64,000 bases of DNA from Beroe forskalii. Taxonomy: Eukaryota > Ctenophora > Nuda > Beroida > Beroidae. The stretch is taken from contig WFMF01000175.1 of NCBI GenBank assembly GCA_011033025.1, positions 186,001 to 250,000 on the forward strand. Reading direction: 5' to 3'. The position numbers were made by a program, and so were the translations under genes. Shown piece by piece: positions 46,701 through 55,198 of this stretch; the first letter of the stretch is position 1; each line of letters opens with the position of its first letter. A model generated the notes under the pieces. The model searched no databases and was not told the DNA's origin. It saw nothing but the letters and a program-made list of their open reading frames with translations.

Positions 46701-49700
46701 CTAGTCATAAACCATTCACTTACCGAAGTTTGCGATTGTTTCAATACATTCCAGAGTAGAACTATCTTTCTCAGTACAAAAACCAGCATCACTGTTAGAC
46801 TTAATAACTTTGGTATTGTGTAGTAACTGTACTAGATGCGGTCTTCTGCCTGGAATTCAAGGCGTATGATAAACTTGGGAAAACAGTAGGCCAAGGCTGA
46901 GTAATGAAAGGGAAATGGTACAGTAATTAGTGATAAGTAAATAAATTCCTCAATAAAATGTAAACGTTTAACGTAGAGTGAGTATAATAGTAAAATTTGC
47001 CAAATATTTTTATATCTGTAAACTCTTAAAAATGCAAATCACGAATAACGCAAAGAGTTCCTCAAATAACAAACCTCCAACTGCAGAACAAGTGATATTT
47101 ACTTCTGATCCCTTATCTGGAGTGTTTGTACTTGTTGTCATGGTAACAACGACATCAGACACAACTATCACATATTTCACAGTATCTCCACTATTGATAG
47201 GTGTGTTATTGCGTATATTCTCCCCTGAGCAAGTATATTTTGAAGTATCAGAAAGTTGTAACTTGTTGATGGTTTTTATGTAGGACAAGGTGTAGGTTGA
47301 ACGTGTGATTTGAGGATCATCTCCAGCACTTTGACTATCGTATTCTTTGAAAACTTCTCCATCTCTTTCGAATTTCAGCTTGTTGGGCAGTGGATTCCCC
47401 TCGATGATGCAAGTGAATGTCAGGCTACTCCCAACATTCAGTTCCTGATCTGCTGGTTCTTGTGTTAGAGTTGCAACAGCGTTACCCTCTGAAAAGGTGC
47501 AGTTAATATTTAATTGCAACTAAGGAGGAAAGTATGGAAGGGGAAGAAGGTATAAAGATGATAGAAGACATATTTTCATGGACCATGGTCAGATATAAAT
47601 ACTATTTCAACAAATTAGGTTGTCGAACTTAGTTGTCAAATGATCAATGTATAGTAAGATTAACAGAAACATTGATTATAAAGGCCTACCGATAACCAAG
47701 TCCTTGTTATCTGATGAACTTTTTGTCACTCCGTCAATAACATTGCTTACATCACATCTATAGTTCACATTGTCATTCAGATCAACATCACGCAATGTGA
47801 CTGTACACTCTTTTGCCATCGTCCTAACATTGCACGATTTTCCAATTAAGGTTGTGCTACCATCTTTAGCAGTTCTAGTGATGTTTGGAGATCCAGGCAT
47901 TGGAGATCCCTCCACTCTACAAGTTAGAATGACAGTGTCACCCACTTCAGCAGGGTTCTTATCAAATGTCAGGGTTGCAGTGCTCGCTTTAACTGTGGGA
48001 GATGTGTAAGAAGTGCTACATCCTTTATAAAGTTATTACTAGTTTCAGTAGCTGCTTATTACTTTGTTACATTCCTAGATTATAAGTTTAAAGTAAGTTG
48101 AATTTGCGTCTAGCAGTCGTAAAATTAATGAATCGTGTTACCGTAATTGTGCTAACTTTTATCACATTCCCAAAATTTAGCTTGCTTCAAATGGAGCAAT
48201 TATATAGTATTGATGGAAATTAATCAATAGCTTAATAGTTAATTACTAAATTGCACTCATAATCAACTCACGTACCATAATTAAGCACTATAGTATTCTC
48301 TGCAGATTTCCCCATCTCAGTACCATCTGTTTTATACCACTTAGTTGTAGCACTACACTTGTAAGTACCAGCTTCACCAGCAGAAAATGTTTCCACTTTT
48401 ATCACAAACTCTGATGGGGAATTCGGATTTTGAGAACAAGTTGTATCACCAGATGTGGTCCCTGCTAGACAGTCTAAAGTAAGGGAGTCCTTCGATACAG
48501 TAACAGATGTAACAGGGTACCCAGTAACATTGCATGTGAATTCAGCCGTTGTTCCATCGTATATACTTGTTGTTGAGGAAGATACCACTACACTTGGATC
48601 AGCTGAAAGAGAATCAATTGAATGTGACTTATAGAAATAGATTGACACTGTAAGCATGATCGACAATCCCAAGAGTCAAATTTCTGCACTATAATCAGCC
48701 AGTTGCCAGCACCACAATAAGATCTTATGAAAGTATGAAATACCACAACAAACGAAAAACAAGCTTAATGCACATAGAACAATCAAATTCGTCAATTTAA
48801 AAGAAGTCATACTTGCTATCACAACATTTGTAGTCTTTTGTTTCAAGAATTTAGCAACCCCATTATTCCTCATAATGCACTGGTATACCCCACTTTCTGT
48901 TGATTTGGGTGGTGATTGGAAGGTATATGCTGACGTAGCCACAGGGTAATCATTCTTATAAATCTCCCGAGAAAAACTTGTGGACAAACTGTCTGATCCA
49001 GCACAATCAATTTGAAATGGAGTATCAGAACTGGTTCCATCAGAAGTTGAGTACCACATGTAATCCGGAGAGACAGAAGAAAATGAAAATGTTGAGAAAT
49101 CTTCCACGGCAGCTGAAGAACATTGCTGATTAGTCTCTTAGGACTAAGTTTATAACATTTGATTCTTGCATTAGTTATTAATAAGAAAATTTCAGAACTA
49201 GTAGTGACGTAGGAAATAAAAAACAGCTATTAAACTTGAATCCCGATAGACTTGCCAGTCTGTGTGTAATGTTGGAGCTAACACGGTTAACAAGCTTAAT
49301 GGGGATCTTTCACATATCTATAAACTTATAAAAGTGGGACAGTACAGGGAGGCAGTACTAACGAGGTAGTTGGTTGAGGTCAAATAATAACATGACAAAG
49401 TATTGAATTATAGATAGAAGTTCTGTAAACATGATTTCAGAGGGGAGTAAAAATTCGTCAGATACGAAATATAAACTTTACAAATATGTGAATACCCCCA
49501 GAGGGGCCCTATAAAACAAGTCTAGTTTTTACCTTTAACAGTGAAAGTGATCGGCTTTGCTGGTGGTGTGCCGCAATTCGTTACTTTACATTCGTAACTG
49601 GATGTTCCTTTGGTTGCTGTAGTAACGGTGTGTTCTCTGGTAGTTGCAATAACATTCCCATTTTCAGTCCACTCGTATTGCACAACATTACTCCCAGCAC

Positions 49701-52700
49701 TGGTCCTACAAGCAGCACCACACATCAGGAGCACTTTATCACCCACATTTGGTTCTGATTTCAACTTCCCATTGTTGTCAACAGCTTGAACAATGTATCC
49801 AGTAACAACAGATGTTGCTGTCATTTGAAAAGTTAACTCGCTAACTGTGGAGATGATCTTAGTTAGGAAAATCATTGATAAAGACTGAAAGATGAATAGA
49901 AAATGATTCAAAGAAAAAAATCGAGTTTCAAATTAATCCGAATCAAGCCAAGAATCCTTCTCATCTGAGATTACCAATTTACCATTATTTAAATGGAGAA
50001 AATGTAAAGTCAAAGGTAGTAAACGTGTAATGAATATGTAAAAAAGTAAGAAAAAGCCATACCAACCTGAGACAGTCAACTTAGTTGATCCCAGGGTAAC
50101 TGAATCTCCTTCTGACACTGCTTTACAGTAGTAGGTACCGGCATTACTAGGCTTTATGTTGTAAATTACCAGATCATATCGATCTAATGGGATCGCATAC
50201 TCAGTTCCATATAAATCCACTTTCAGTGATCCACTTGATGTGCCATAGTAAGTCCACATATTTTGATGTCCTGTTTCCACAGTATCAGTTTCTGAATCCT
50301 TATACCAATTAACATTATAAGATTTCCCGTTGGTTAATTCAGAATCTATGTCAGGAGAGTTCCCGTTGCATTTTAAAGATAACATCACTCCATCAGGGTC
50401 AACATTGTCAACTGATCTGGATACATCGTAATTTGCTCCAGAGAAGGTTATGTCATCTGTGGGGAACATGATAATTTTCTTAATCCTCTGGCCGACGAAA
50501 CGTATAAAATATGGTACTGTTGACACACACTCACGTCTCACAGTGATAATATTTTCTATGGTCACCATGAAATAACGGTAAATTGAGCGATCCGTCGAGG
50601 CCAGTATCGCGCCAGTATCACGCCAGTACCGCGCCAGTATCAGGCCAGTACCACGCCAGTATCGCGCCAGTATCAGGCCTACCTCACGCCGTTATCACGC
50701 CAGTATCACGCCAGTATCGCGCCAGTAGCACGCCAGTAGCGCGCCAGTAACACTACAGAATAAAGTTATGAAATTAAATTTGATTTTTCAAAGGAGCTCT
50801 CAAAAATCTATAAAGGATTTGAAATCGGACGAGTTGGCAGACTCTAGTGGAAGATATGAGTTTAAGATCAGAGTAAAGTCGGTTCTCGCTTTTTCTGGTC
50901 ACTATTTCTGGTGTGTGACCGTATACCGTTGATAATGACCTTGGCATGCCTCGTTCATTATCCAACTTACATAATCTCGGCTGTCGCCTCGACCATGTTT
51001 GTTACGATACCGTCACTTCTTCAATGATATCATTAAGGGAGCCACAGGTTCGTGATCGACTTCAGGCGTTTGGGTGTTTCTGATAAAGTGATAAAGCAGA
51101 ACGCCGTCTACTGTAGGTTATTGCCTCATATTACTCCTGGCCGAAGTTTAAATGAATTATTTGATCAAATCGCCAGGATGCCTGTTATTACAGTAGCCAC
51201 TAGGAAACCCTTTATGAAAATTAGACAGACAACTCAAAATTTGCAGTCCCTTGGTTTCCATCCTTCCCAGGATCTCCTCCACCTTCAAACCTCCTGACTC
51301 AGGAATACTCTTCCCTAACTACTGACTCCAGTCTTCGTTCTTGTCATTGTTATTTATTGCTATTGTATTTGATAATCCCGTCACCTGCTCATCTTCACCC
51401 ATCTAACTCCTGAGGTCCTCATATTATTTATAAGCACAGTCTTTTGGTAGCCGACGACGATATGGAAGATTTTGCCTGATTTTAAACTTTATCTTAACAT
51501 TGAACGTTTCAACTTGCTCCCTAAACGTGAACTGAACTAACGTGATTTGCCGAAAATCAACTTTAAAGTCTATCTTCTCCAGCAAATTTTATGATAAACC
51601 CTTGCCGGTTAACATGGTAGTTATGTTTTGATAGCTTTTAGGGCATATACGTCATCTTTCCATTTTTGATTTAGGACCTAAACGTGAAAATATGAATTTT
51701 CACGTTTCAAATACAGTATCGATATTCGATATTTTCACTTTTAAGTCTTAAATCGAAAATCATGCCCGAGAACATAGCTACTAAGTTTCAAAAGTCTATC
51801 TCAAAATTTGTAGAAGATAATATTTGAAGATTGTTTTCGGCAAATTGTTCTTACCTAGTACAAAATACTTATTAAATAACAGGCTGAGTTGCGAAGAGCA
51901 ATATTTTTCACGGGAATAAAACCTACAGATAGCTGGCTTTCTCTTTAATAGGAAACATCACAAAACCAAATTCTACCTCGGACGCCCTTACATGGTCATT
52001 TAATCAAATATTTTACTTACCAATACTTTCGTGATTAATGGTGGCAACATTACTTAACAACGTTTCATTCTCACTGGATGTCACTTTGCATTGGAACTTT
52101 TTAGTCTCGTTTTTCACATCAGCAGCATTAACTGTTATACTCTTTCCATTTTCACCAGGGTATATGCTGTCATCTTTTGGCGGTATCGAAAATCCGTCTT
52201 TAAGACTGTACCAAAGTGTTGATACACTGGCCCTTCCAACTGTTACACAGCTTAGTGTAATAGATTCATCAGTAGAGATAGTCTGAGAACGAGGCTGATC
52301 GGTAAACTTGAAAATATTTGGACCTGAAAGATGATCATTTCTTGTTGATGATGCCGTATTGGTTTCGAAATCACATTGCTTTCAAATCACATACTCACAT
52401 AGCTTTCAAATCACAAGTTACCTAAATCCTTACAAAGTACGAAAGAGTAATCTTGTGAGAGCTCCTGACTCTTTAAATAATGAAATTGATGAAGCCTACA
52501 TGATCTCTGAAATGTTGATGCAAAGTAATTTTCATGCAAATCACTTCACTTTATAAAGATTGCTATGGGCTTCTCCCTCAGCACAACTGTTGTGTTGTAA
52601 AATTTAAAATTGAATTGAATTGAATTGAAGTTTGCCATACATCATTGCTAGCCAATGAATAAATCATTCTTAGTCAGAACATGTAAATGGGTTGTAGTAA

Positions 52701-52823
52701 AGTTAAGGAAGATAATTTCACTACTCACCAGCATCTGAATATCTGACAACAACAAATATTAGTGTCCTGAAATGTAGAAGAAGAGGATTACTGATTAACA
52801 AGTGAAGTTAAAACTTACAGCAT
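25575..52823 (-). CDS. IgR-B: multi-Ig-domain receptor with modular tyrosine-motif tail
   Basis: Gene model from 37 coding exons on the minus strand, totalling 5,610 nt including the stop (about 1,869 residues). It is open throughout when spliced at the sites given. Order: signal peptide, 14 Ig-like domains (equivalents of Ig1-10 and Ig14-17 of IgR-A), transmembrane helix, tail of about 311 residues. The tail has 19 tyrosines, mostly in YxxI/L/V settings: four STYATI and one SEYADI fit the ITIM consensus (I/V/L/S)xYxx(I/V/L), and YADI-x11-YGNL fits a relaxed ITAM. Proline-rich runs (ARPPPG, ARPPPP) could bind SH3 domains. Tail exons after the second are phase 0-0 cassettes. One exon edge (41644) lacks a GT or GC donor. 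Signalling through SH2 proteins is inferred from motif knowledge; no homologue was searched. Confidence 0.88.
26603..26626 (-). other. Duplicated splice-donor segment (possible 8-nt micro-exon)
   Basis: The donor and last exon bases of tail exon 14 (acttcacg|gtaagttagt) are repeated here after a ctgttttag acceptor-like stretch. If used it would add 8 nt and shift the frame of the last exon. Probably non-functional. Confidence 0.35.
26674..26754 (-). CDS. IgR-B tail exon 14
   Basis: 81 nt, phase 0-0. Ends PPEVPLYAALSDFT, a YxxL motif. Confidence 0.86.
27020..27064 (-). CDS. IgR-B tail exon 13
   Basis: 45 nt, phase 0-0. EDPVYAQVDIATRKK, a YxxV motif. EDPVY repeats the end of exon 12. Confidence 0.86.
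27521..27595 (-). CDS. IgR-B tail exon 12: ITAM-like
   Basis: 75 nt, phase 0-0. Contains SEYADI (ITIM-like) and VYGNLNE separated by 11 residues, so YADI-x11-YGNL matches YxxI/L-x(6-12)-YxxI/L. YGN also fits the Grb2 SH2 preference. Confidence 0.88.
27909..27950 (-). CDS. IgR-B tail exon 11
   Basis: 42 nt, phase 0-0. IDALYSTIDQSKQM, a YxxI motif. Confidence 0.85.
28167..28211 (-). CDS. IgR-B tail exon 10: ITIM-like cassette 4
   Basis: 45 nt, phase 0-0. VDSTYATIGDKPSNP, differing from cassettes 2 and 3 only at silent sites. Confidence 0.9.
28340..28535. repeat. 31-bp repeats between the cassette exons
   Basis: Tandem units near gcaaagtggtgtcagcatga. Related copies occur in the neighbouring introns (28020-28140, 28690-28830), and a 20-bp gtgttgtcaagtatataaa array lies at 29030-29125. 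They show that exon and intron were duplicated together. Confidence 0.85.
28568..28612 (-). CDS. IgR-B tail exon 9: ITIM-like cassette 3
   Basis: 45 nt, phase 0-0. Same protein sequence as cassette 2. Confidence 0.9.
28841..28885 (-). CDS. IgR-B tail exon 8: ITIM-like cassette 2
   Basis: 45 nt, phase 0-0. VDSTYATIGDKPSNP. Donor gtaagt. Confidence 0.9.
29147..29191 (-). CDS. IgR-B tail exon 7: ITIM-like cassette 1
   Basis: 45 nt, phase 0-0. TDSTYATIGDNTSKP. STYATI fits the ITIM consensus. Donor gtttgt. Confidence 0.88.
29622..29735. repeat. Intronic hairpin
   Basis: Arms with ttgacttgaatttaaat and cagaatttattgagtt face their inverses across a loop of about 25 bp. Confidence 0.85.
30590..30830. 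repeat. tgttttattgtgaaatata tandem repeat
   Basis: Units of about 35 bp containing tctgttttattgtgaaata. The same unit continues at 34305-34375 on the other side of the foldback element, so the element appears to have inserted into this array. Confidence 0.8.
30831..34297. mobile_element. 3.5-kb foldback element in the tail intron of IgR-B
   Basis: Ends are long inverted repeats (left gtctggtcagtatatgc, right its exact inverse). Arms contain about 163-bp tandem units (four in the left arm, 31050-31660, and partly deleted inverted copies at 33690-34090). The core (32200-33300) is a minisatellite of agtggaggctgagtggagcc type. The core part 32520-33050 is full of G runs and looks poorly sequenced. 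No transposase frame was seen. Confidence 0.85.
34380..34463 (-). CDS. IgR-B tail exon 6
   Basis: Phase 0-0, 28 codons. GKRGVIRKYKPISNRVPSS. Homologous to the last exon of IgR-A, but here followed by a real intron and nine more exons. Confidence 0.88.
35040..35080. repeat. (CA)n microsatellite
   Basis: Imperfect cacaca run in the intron between tail exons 5 and 6. Confidence 0.9.
36111..36173 (-). CDS. IgR-B tail exon 5
   Basis: Phase 0-0. KNSEAAYTSLARPPPGLE: a YxxL motif followed by a proline run. Homologous to IgR-A 8597-8651. Confidence 0.88.
36563..36619 (-). CDS. IgR-B tail exon 4
   Basis: Phase 0-0. PVTNPGDGYSNLDILSNQQ. YSNL is both YxxL and YxN, the latter being the Grb2-type SH2 preference. 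Confidence 0.88.
36860..36907 (-). CDS. IgR-B tail exon 3
   Basis: Phase 0-0. STDEGYASISNFKPTL, with a YxxI motif. Acceptor gttgag, chosen for frame. Confidence 0.75.
37394..37445 (-). CDS. IgR-B tail exon 2
   Basis: Phase 2-0. NSAFAPEYADSQTVNDR, one tyrosine. Donor gtaaga. Confidence 0.8.
37686..37740 (-). CDS. IgR-B tail exon 1
   Basis: Phase 1-2. SALKSKKDSYAVNNGVQY: basic membrane-proximal residues, then two tyrosines. Confidence 0.82.
38110..38204 (-). CDS. IgR-B exon 22: transmembrane segment
   Basis: 95 nt, phase 2-1, against 96 nt in IgR-A: one T is missing from a run. Read in phase 2 it gives an altered juxtamembrane stretch (NNRRECGWECG) and then a hydrophobic helix FIVVIVLFVVFLLP ending in Arg-Cys-Lys. 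The helix core and everything after it stay in the expected frame. Confidence 0.78.
38436..38584 (-). CDS. IgR-B exon 21: Ig17 end and stalk
   Basis: Phase 0-2. YFEHQATCDDGLYVCYVET, then a stalk ending SPIIEGCED. The donor position of IgR-A reads AT here; a GT 4 nt on (atat|gttgct) gives phase 2, which fits the altered frame of the next exon. Confidence 0.75.
38782..38882 (-). CDS. IgR-B exon 20: Ig17, middle
   Basis: Phase 1-0. FPQKKVSLTVQNFDTTRG, ending in a basic stretch. Confidence 0.85.
39064..39198. mobile_element. 135-bp TIR element with a perfect 36-bp palindrome
   Basis: Ends gggctgaatttc and gaaattcagccc are perfect inverted repeats. Positions 39072-39107 are a perfect palindrome centred on gcatgc. 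A second imperfect palindrome covers the right half. Probably a foldback or MITE inserted in the intron. Confidence 0.7.
40120..40175. repeat. ctgctatca microsatellite
   Basis: Short tandem ctgctatcact / attgctatcact units in the large Ig17 intron (38883-40867). The rest of that intron holds palindromes (39064-39198) and GC-rich fragments (39420-39450, 40500-40640), but no exon. Confidence 0.75.
40868..40960 (-). CDS. IgR-B exon 19: Ig17, first part
   Basis: 31 codons, phase 1-1. VVTVKCQVE carries the first Cys. Confidence 0.85.
41200..41490 (-). CDS. IgR-B exon 18: Ig16
   Basis: 97 codons, phase 1-1. LELNCTVVGKP, VTWIHSN and GEFTCIAGN. Confidence 0.92.
41644..41832 (-). CDS. IgR-B exon 17: Ig15, second part; donor not canonical
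   Basis: 63 codons, phase 1-1 by homology. LSCSGEHVVTCEHSF and GDYICKGYNRV. At the position of the GC donor in IgR-A, this copy reads acag|ttagaa. Nearby GT dinucleotides are in phase 0 and would break the frame. Only a gtgtca 14 codons earlier is in phase. The low edge is therefore uncertain. Confidence 0.75.
42048..42149 (-). CDS. IgR-B exon 16: Ig15, first part
   Basis: 34 codons, phase 1-1. TITCVVNGGLPPYQVDL. Confidence 0.88.
42225..42510. repeat. cttcact-type simple repeat in intron
   Basis: Imperfect tandem cttcactt / cacttcact units on the plus strand fill the intron between the Ig14 and Ig15 exons. Confidence 0.9.
42516..42851 (-). CDS. IgR-B exon 15: Ig14 equivalent
   Basis: 112 codons, phase 1-1. 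VKDVEIPQPQSIDV. It lacks the first Ig Cys (TANFSLNGG), as IgR-A does. Confidence 0.92.
42951..43378 (-). CDS. IgR-B exon 14: end of Ig9 and Ig10
   Basis: Phase 2-1, acceptor caggaag. FSCTGYNVLPGT closes Ig9; FTINCSAIGG and GEYKCSSKNRA form Ig10. The frame is intact, unlike IgR-A exon 14. Confidence 0.9.
43592..43678 (-). CDS. IgR-B exon 13: Ig9, middle
   Basis: 87 nt, phase 2-2. SLTCSGENVLTCTYMTDSN. The donor (aag|gtgtca) is 4 nt beyond the position used in IgR-A, and the next acceptor is shifted by the same amount, so the protein is unchanged. Confidence 0.8.
43895..44056 (-). CDS. IgR-B exon 12: Ig9, first part
   Basis: Phase 2-2. LPLTCTVEGGLAPQKVVL and DLTWTRDSG. The donor used in IgR-A is destroyed here; a gtaagt 30 nt further on, also in phase 2, extends the exon by ten residues. 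Confidence 0.8.
44403..44493. repeat. Intronic inverted repeat
   Basis: caaattgaaatgcctgagtc and its inverse gactcaggcatttcaatttg face each other across about 45 bp, just beside exon 11. Confidence 0.85.
44516..44639 (-). CDS. IgR-B exon 11: end of Ig8
   Basis: Phase 1-2. DSGNYKCLAKNRVKNN carries the second Cys. Donor gtaact. Confidence 0.85.
44670..45230. repeat. Intronic tandem and inverted repeats
   Basis: Repeats of tgttgaattactatt (about 44730-44860) are followed by diverged copies of a caagataaa / acgatatat unit (about 45005-45185). All lie in an Ig8 intron of IgR-B. The remainder of this 2-kb intron (45230-46290) shows no exon. Confidence 0.6.
46290..46487. repeat. Foldback repeat, copy 2 (inverted)
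   Basis: Opposite-orientation relative of 4262-4457, between Ig8 exons of IgR-B. The two ends, ggtaataatacagtaaatac and the inverse-like gtatttaccgtata, enclose aatgcactcgcaagctcgtg blocks. Confidence 0.8.
46724..46849 (-). CDS. IgR-B exon 10: middle of Ig8
   Basis: 42 codons, phase 1-1. Begins RRPHLVQLLH, with a Cys pair (GFCTEK, LECIET). Confidence 0.88.
47075..47488 (-). CDS. IgR-B exon 9: Ig7 and start of Ig8
   Basis: 138 codons, phase 1-1. LTFTCIIEGNP and SKYTCSGEN for Ig7, then VNITCSAVGG begins Ig8. Confidence 0.92.
47690..47992 (-). CDS. IgR-B exon 8: Ig6
   Basis: 101 codons, phase 1-1. VILTCRVEGSP and NVNYRCDVSN, with an extra Cys pair (KSCNV, KECTV). Confidence 0.92.
48276..48602 (-). 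CDS. IgR-B exon 7: Ig5
   Basis: 109 codons, phase 1-1. AEFTCNVTGYP and EAGTYKCSATTKW, with an extra Cys pair between them. Confidence 0.92.
48813..49112 (-). CDS. IgR-B exon 6: Ig4
   Basis: 100 codons, phase 1-1. FQIDCAGSD and ESGVYQCIMRN. Confidence 0.92.
49533..49844 (-). CDS. IgR-B exon 5: Ig3
   Basis: 104 codons, phase 1-1. VLLMCGAAC, YEWTENG and SYECKVTNCG. Very close to IgR-A exon 5, with the upstream intron also conserved. Confidence 0.92.
50067..50456 (-). CDS. IgR-B exon 4: Ig2 (V-like)
   Basis: 130 codons, phase 1-1. LSLKCNG, VNWYKDSE and NAGTYYCKA. Nearly identical to IgR-A exon 4. Confidence 0.92.
50598..50752. repeat. 11-bp minisatellite in an intron of IgR-B
   Basis: Tandem copies of about 11 bp (cgcgccagtat, with variants cacgccagtat and caggccagtac) in the intron between Ig1 and Ig2. 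Confidence 0.9.
52021..52323 (-). CDS. IgR-B exon 3: Ig1
   Basis: 101 codons, phase 1-1. ITLSCVTVGRA, STLWYSLKDG and KKFQCKVTSSEN give Cys, Trp and Cys. The exon is undivided, unlike its counterpart in IgR-A, and much more diverged from it than Ig2-Ig5 are. Confidence 0.9.
52729..52766 (-). CDS. IgR-B exon 2: rest of signal peptide
   Basis: With exon 1 it gives MLTLIFVVVRYSDAG, a short hydrophobic signal peptide. Phase 2-1, donor gtgagt. Confidence 0.8.
52819..52823 (-). CDS. IgR-B exon 1: start codon, 5 coding nt
   Basis: ATG plus CT, donor gtaagttt. This ATG is in frame with exon 2. A nearby upstream ATG (minus strand) is out of frame. Confidence 0.78.
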
Positions 52824-54340
52824 AATGCTAACATGAAAAATAATTGAGCTAGAATTATACACTTATACAGTAGATTAAACCTTTTTCTTGGCAAACCTAA
52901 ATCCTTCTGTAAACACAGGGTTGGAGGTCATTTTATACTATTATAAATGCATTACACAAGGCCATACCATTTAAGAGACATGGTTAGCATTTTCGGATAC
53001 CAGCATTTGGTATACCCTGACAAGTTGGCTTTGTAAGTTTGCAGGTTTCCACAAGAGTGAAGTGGTCGGCTACAAATAGTCTACTGGTTGGCAAGTATAG
53101 ATCCAGGCTATTGGGAGATTGGACCAGCAGTGGGCCAATTTACAAGCATGGATCCATGAATGTTCCAACGTGGATATGTACACTGTTATTTCAACAAAAA
53201 ATGAAAATTGAAGAAAATGTAGATTGAAATTTTATGCCATTCTACAAAATAAAATATGATCAATGTGCCAACGAAACGTGAACTAGTAGGCTAGTGGATC
53301 TCTGCAAAACCAAATTGTCTGGGCAGCTTCTCTTCTCTTGCTTAATAAGAGGGGGGAGGGAGGGAAGGGGGTAATCATAGTGTTTTACAATGGCCCCTCT
53401 CAGTCAAGGCTATATATATAATCAAGTTCAACACACAAAAACAAAAACACAAAACTCTAGTCCAAGGATCAAAAAGGGCTTGGCCTTTGGGCTTCAGCCT
53501 TTGCATACCTAAAAGTTTTTCCATGAATATATATTTTATATTTAGATAGATCTATTATCTTAAAAGGCACCTTATTGGCTATAAGCTCATTTCAACAAAA
53601 GTGAATTTTGTCATCAGAATCTACTGGATCTTTCAAGGAATAATCCAAAATATTTTTTACCTATCTCCTCGCAAAAATTTGGTATAGTAAAAGTTTTTGC
53701 TTTTCCTTTGAAAGGTTTCATTATACCTACTTGAACACTTACAAAGCAGAAATGTGATACATCTAAGAATCTTTACCATCATCTGTTGAACTAAGAATCA
53801 AATCCATTGAATGGTTGCATCCTTATCTCATCACTATCTAAAATCTGTTTGATAATTTGATAATCATATGATTGATTATTGTAGAGAATAACAGAATTCT
53901 CAAAATGAAAATGAAATCTGGACAACATAATGAGGCAAAAATGCACAATAATTCACTAGTAACATATTTAGGTACCTTATTTCCCTTATTTAACCAGTCT
54001 TTACACTATAAATAACTGGGGCCCCTTTTGAACAAAATTAGATGGATTTCTCCCATCCCTAGCACACAACACTCGGAAGTTTGGAGGGCCTTGTTGCAAC
54101 ACTGTGCATGCGAAGGAGGGTAGGGTAACAACCTACAAACCAAAATATTATGTATTTATCCTATGTAAAAAGCCTCAAGATATGCCACAGATCAAAATGT
54201 AAATCTTTTTGCAGTACCAGTGTCACACAAAAAGAATACTAGCAAAACCTTACAAACGATGTAGTGATGCTCATGAACATGTTGCTTGAGGCCCACAAGT
54301 GGCTTGAGAAACTTCATGATGCTCATTCCCCAATGCTTGC
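52824..54340. other. Region upstream of IgR-B
   Basis: No exon supported. It should include the promoter and 5' UTR of IgR-B. A dispersed repeat at about 54030-54140 (tcccatccctag, cacaacactcgga, ggtagggtaacaacctac) recurs at 60490-60590. Confidence 0.5.
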
Positions 54341-54349
54341 AGATGTTAT

Positions 54350-54945
54350 AGGGGGGAGTGTCACTGTCCCAATTGTCCCTGTCCCAATTTACTTTTTTTG
54401 AGTTTGGGACTGGTTTTTGGGACAATTGGGACAACTGGGACATTTGGGACAATTGGGGCAAACAAAAAGTTGGAAAAATCAGTCATTTATCATTTTTACA
54501 TTGATCAATGTTTTTCTATCATTGAAATAAAATTCATATTCATACTACTATGCTAATAAGTACAAGTTTTGGTTGTTTGCCGCTATGTAACAAGCTGTGA
54601 GACAAAAACACTAAACTGCCACTCAAAAACACAATCATTTGAGTCCCAGTTGTCTCTGTCACTTTTGTCCCAATTTTCCCAAATTTCCCATTTGTCCCAG
54701 TCCGTATTCACTTTCATGAGTCCCATTGGTTCAATTTTCTCTGTCCCATTTGTCCCAAATGTCCCAGCCCGAATTCACTTTTTCGAGCTGCATTCGTTCC
54801 ATTTCCTCTGTCCCATTTGTCCCAATTGTCCCATTTGTCCCAAATGTCCCACTTGTCCCAATTGTCCCTGTCCCAATCCACTTTTTCTTGAGTTTAGGAC
54901 AATTGGGACAGTGACCCCCCCCCCCAACCCCCCCTAAATACAAAC
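54350..54945. mobile_element. TIR element rich in tgtccca repeats
   Basis: The left gtcactgtcccaattgtcc is matched by an inverted ggacaattgggacagtgac at the right, beside a poly-C tract. The interior is an array of tttgtcccaaatgtccc units. Its tgtcccattt motif echoes the element at 5612-6531. Confidence 0.7.
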
Positions 54946-55198
54946 CAAGAAGAAAGAGAAAAGAAGGTAATAGCCAAAATATAATGTAATGTAATGTAAA
55001 GATTTTGCCATAAAGCAACTCAATTGGTCAGAAAATTCTTTCATCACACTTTATCATTTTAGCACGTACCCTAAACAAGGTACTCAAAATATTTAACTTT
55101 AAGTATTGTTCATCAAAGTTGTTAAAAAAACCATATATAGGAAGATCCATATGCATAACAGACTGCTATTCAAAACTTAACAGTACTCTGTCACACAG

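Noticed and set aside
51052..51297. 81-codon plus-strand open frame in an intron of IgR-B
   Set aside because: No domain, no splice signals that fit. The neighbouring 50774-50965 segment resembles 17726-17900, suggesting dispersed repeat sequence rather than a gene.
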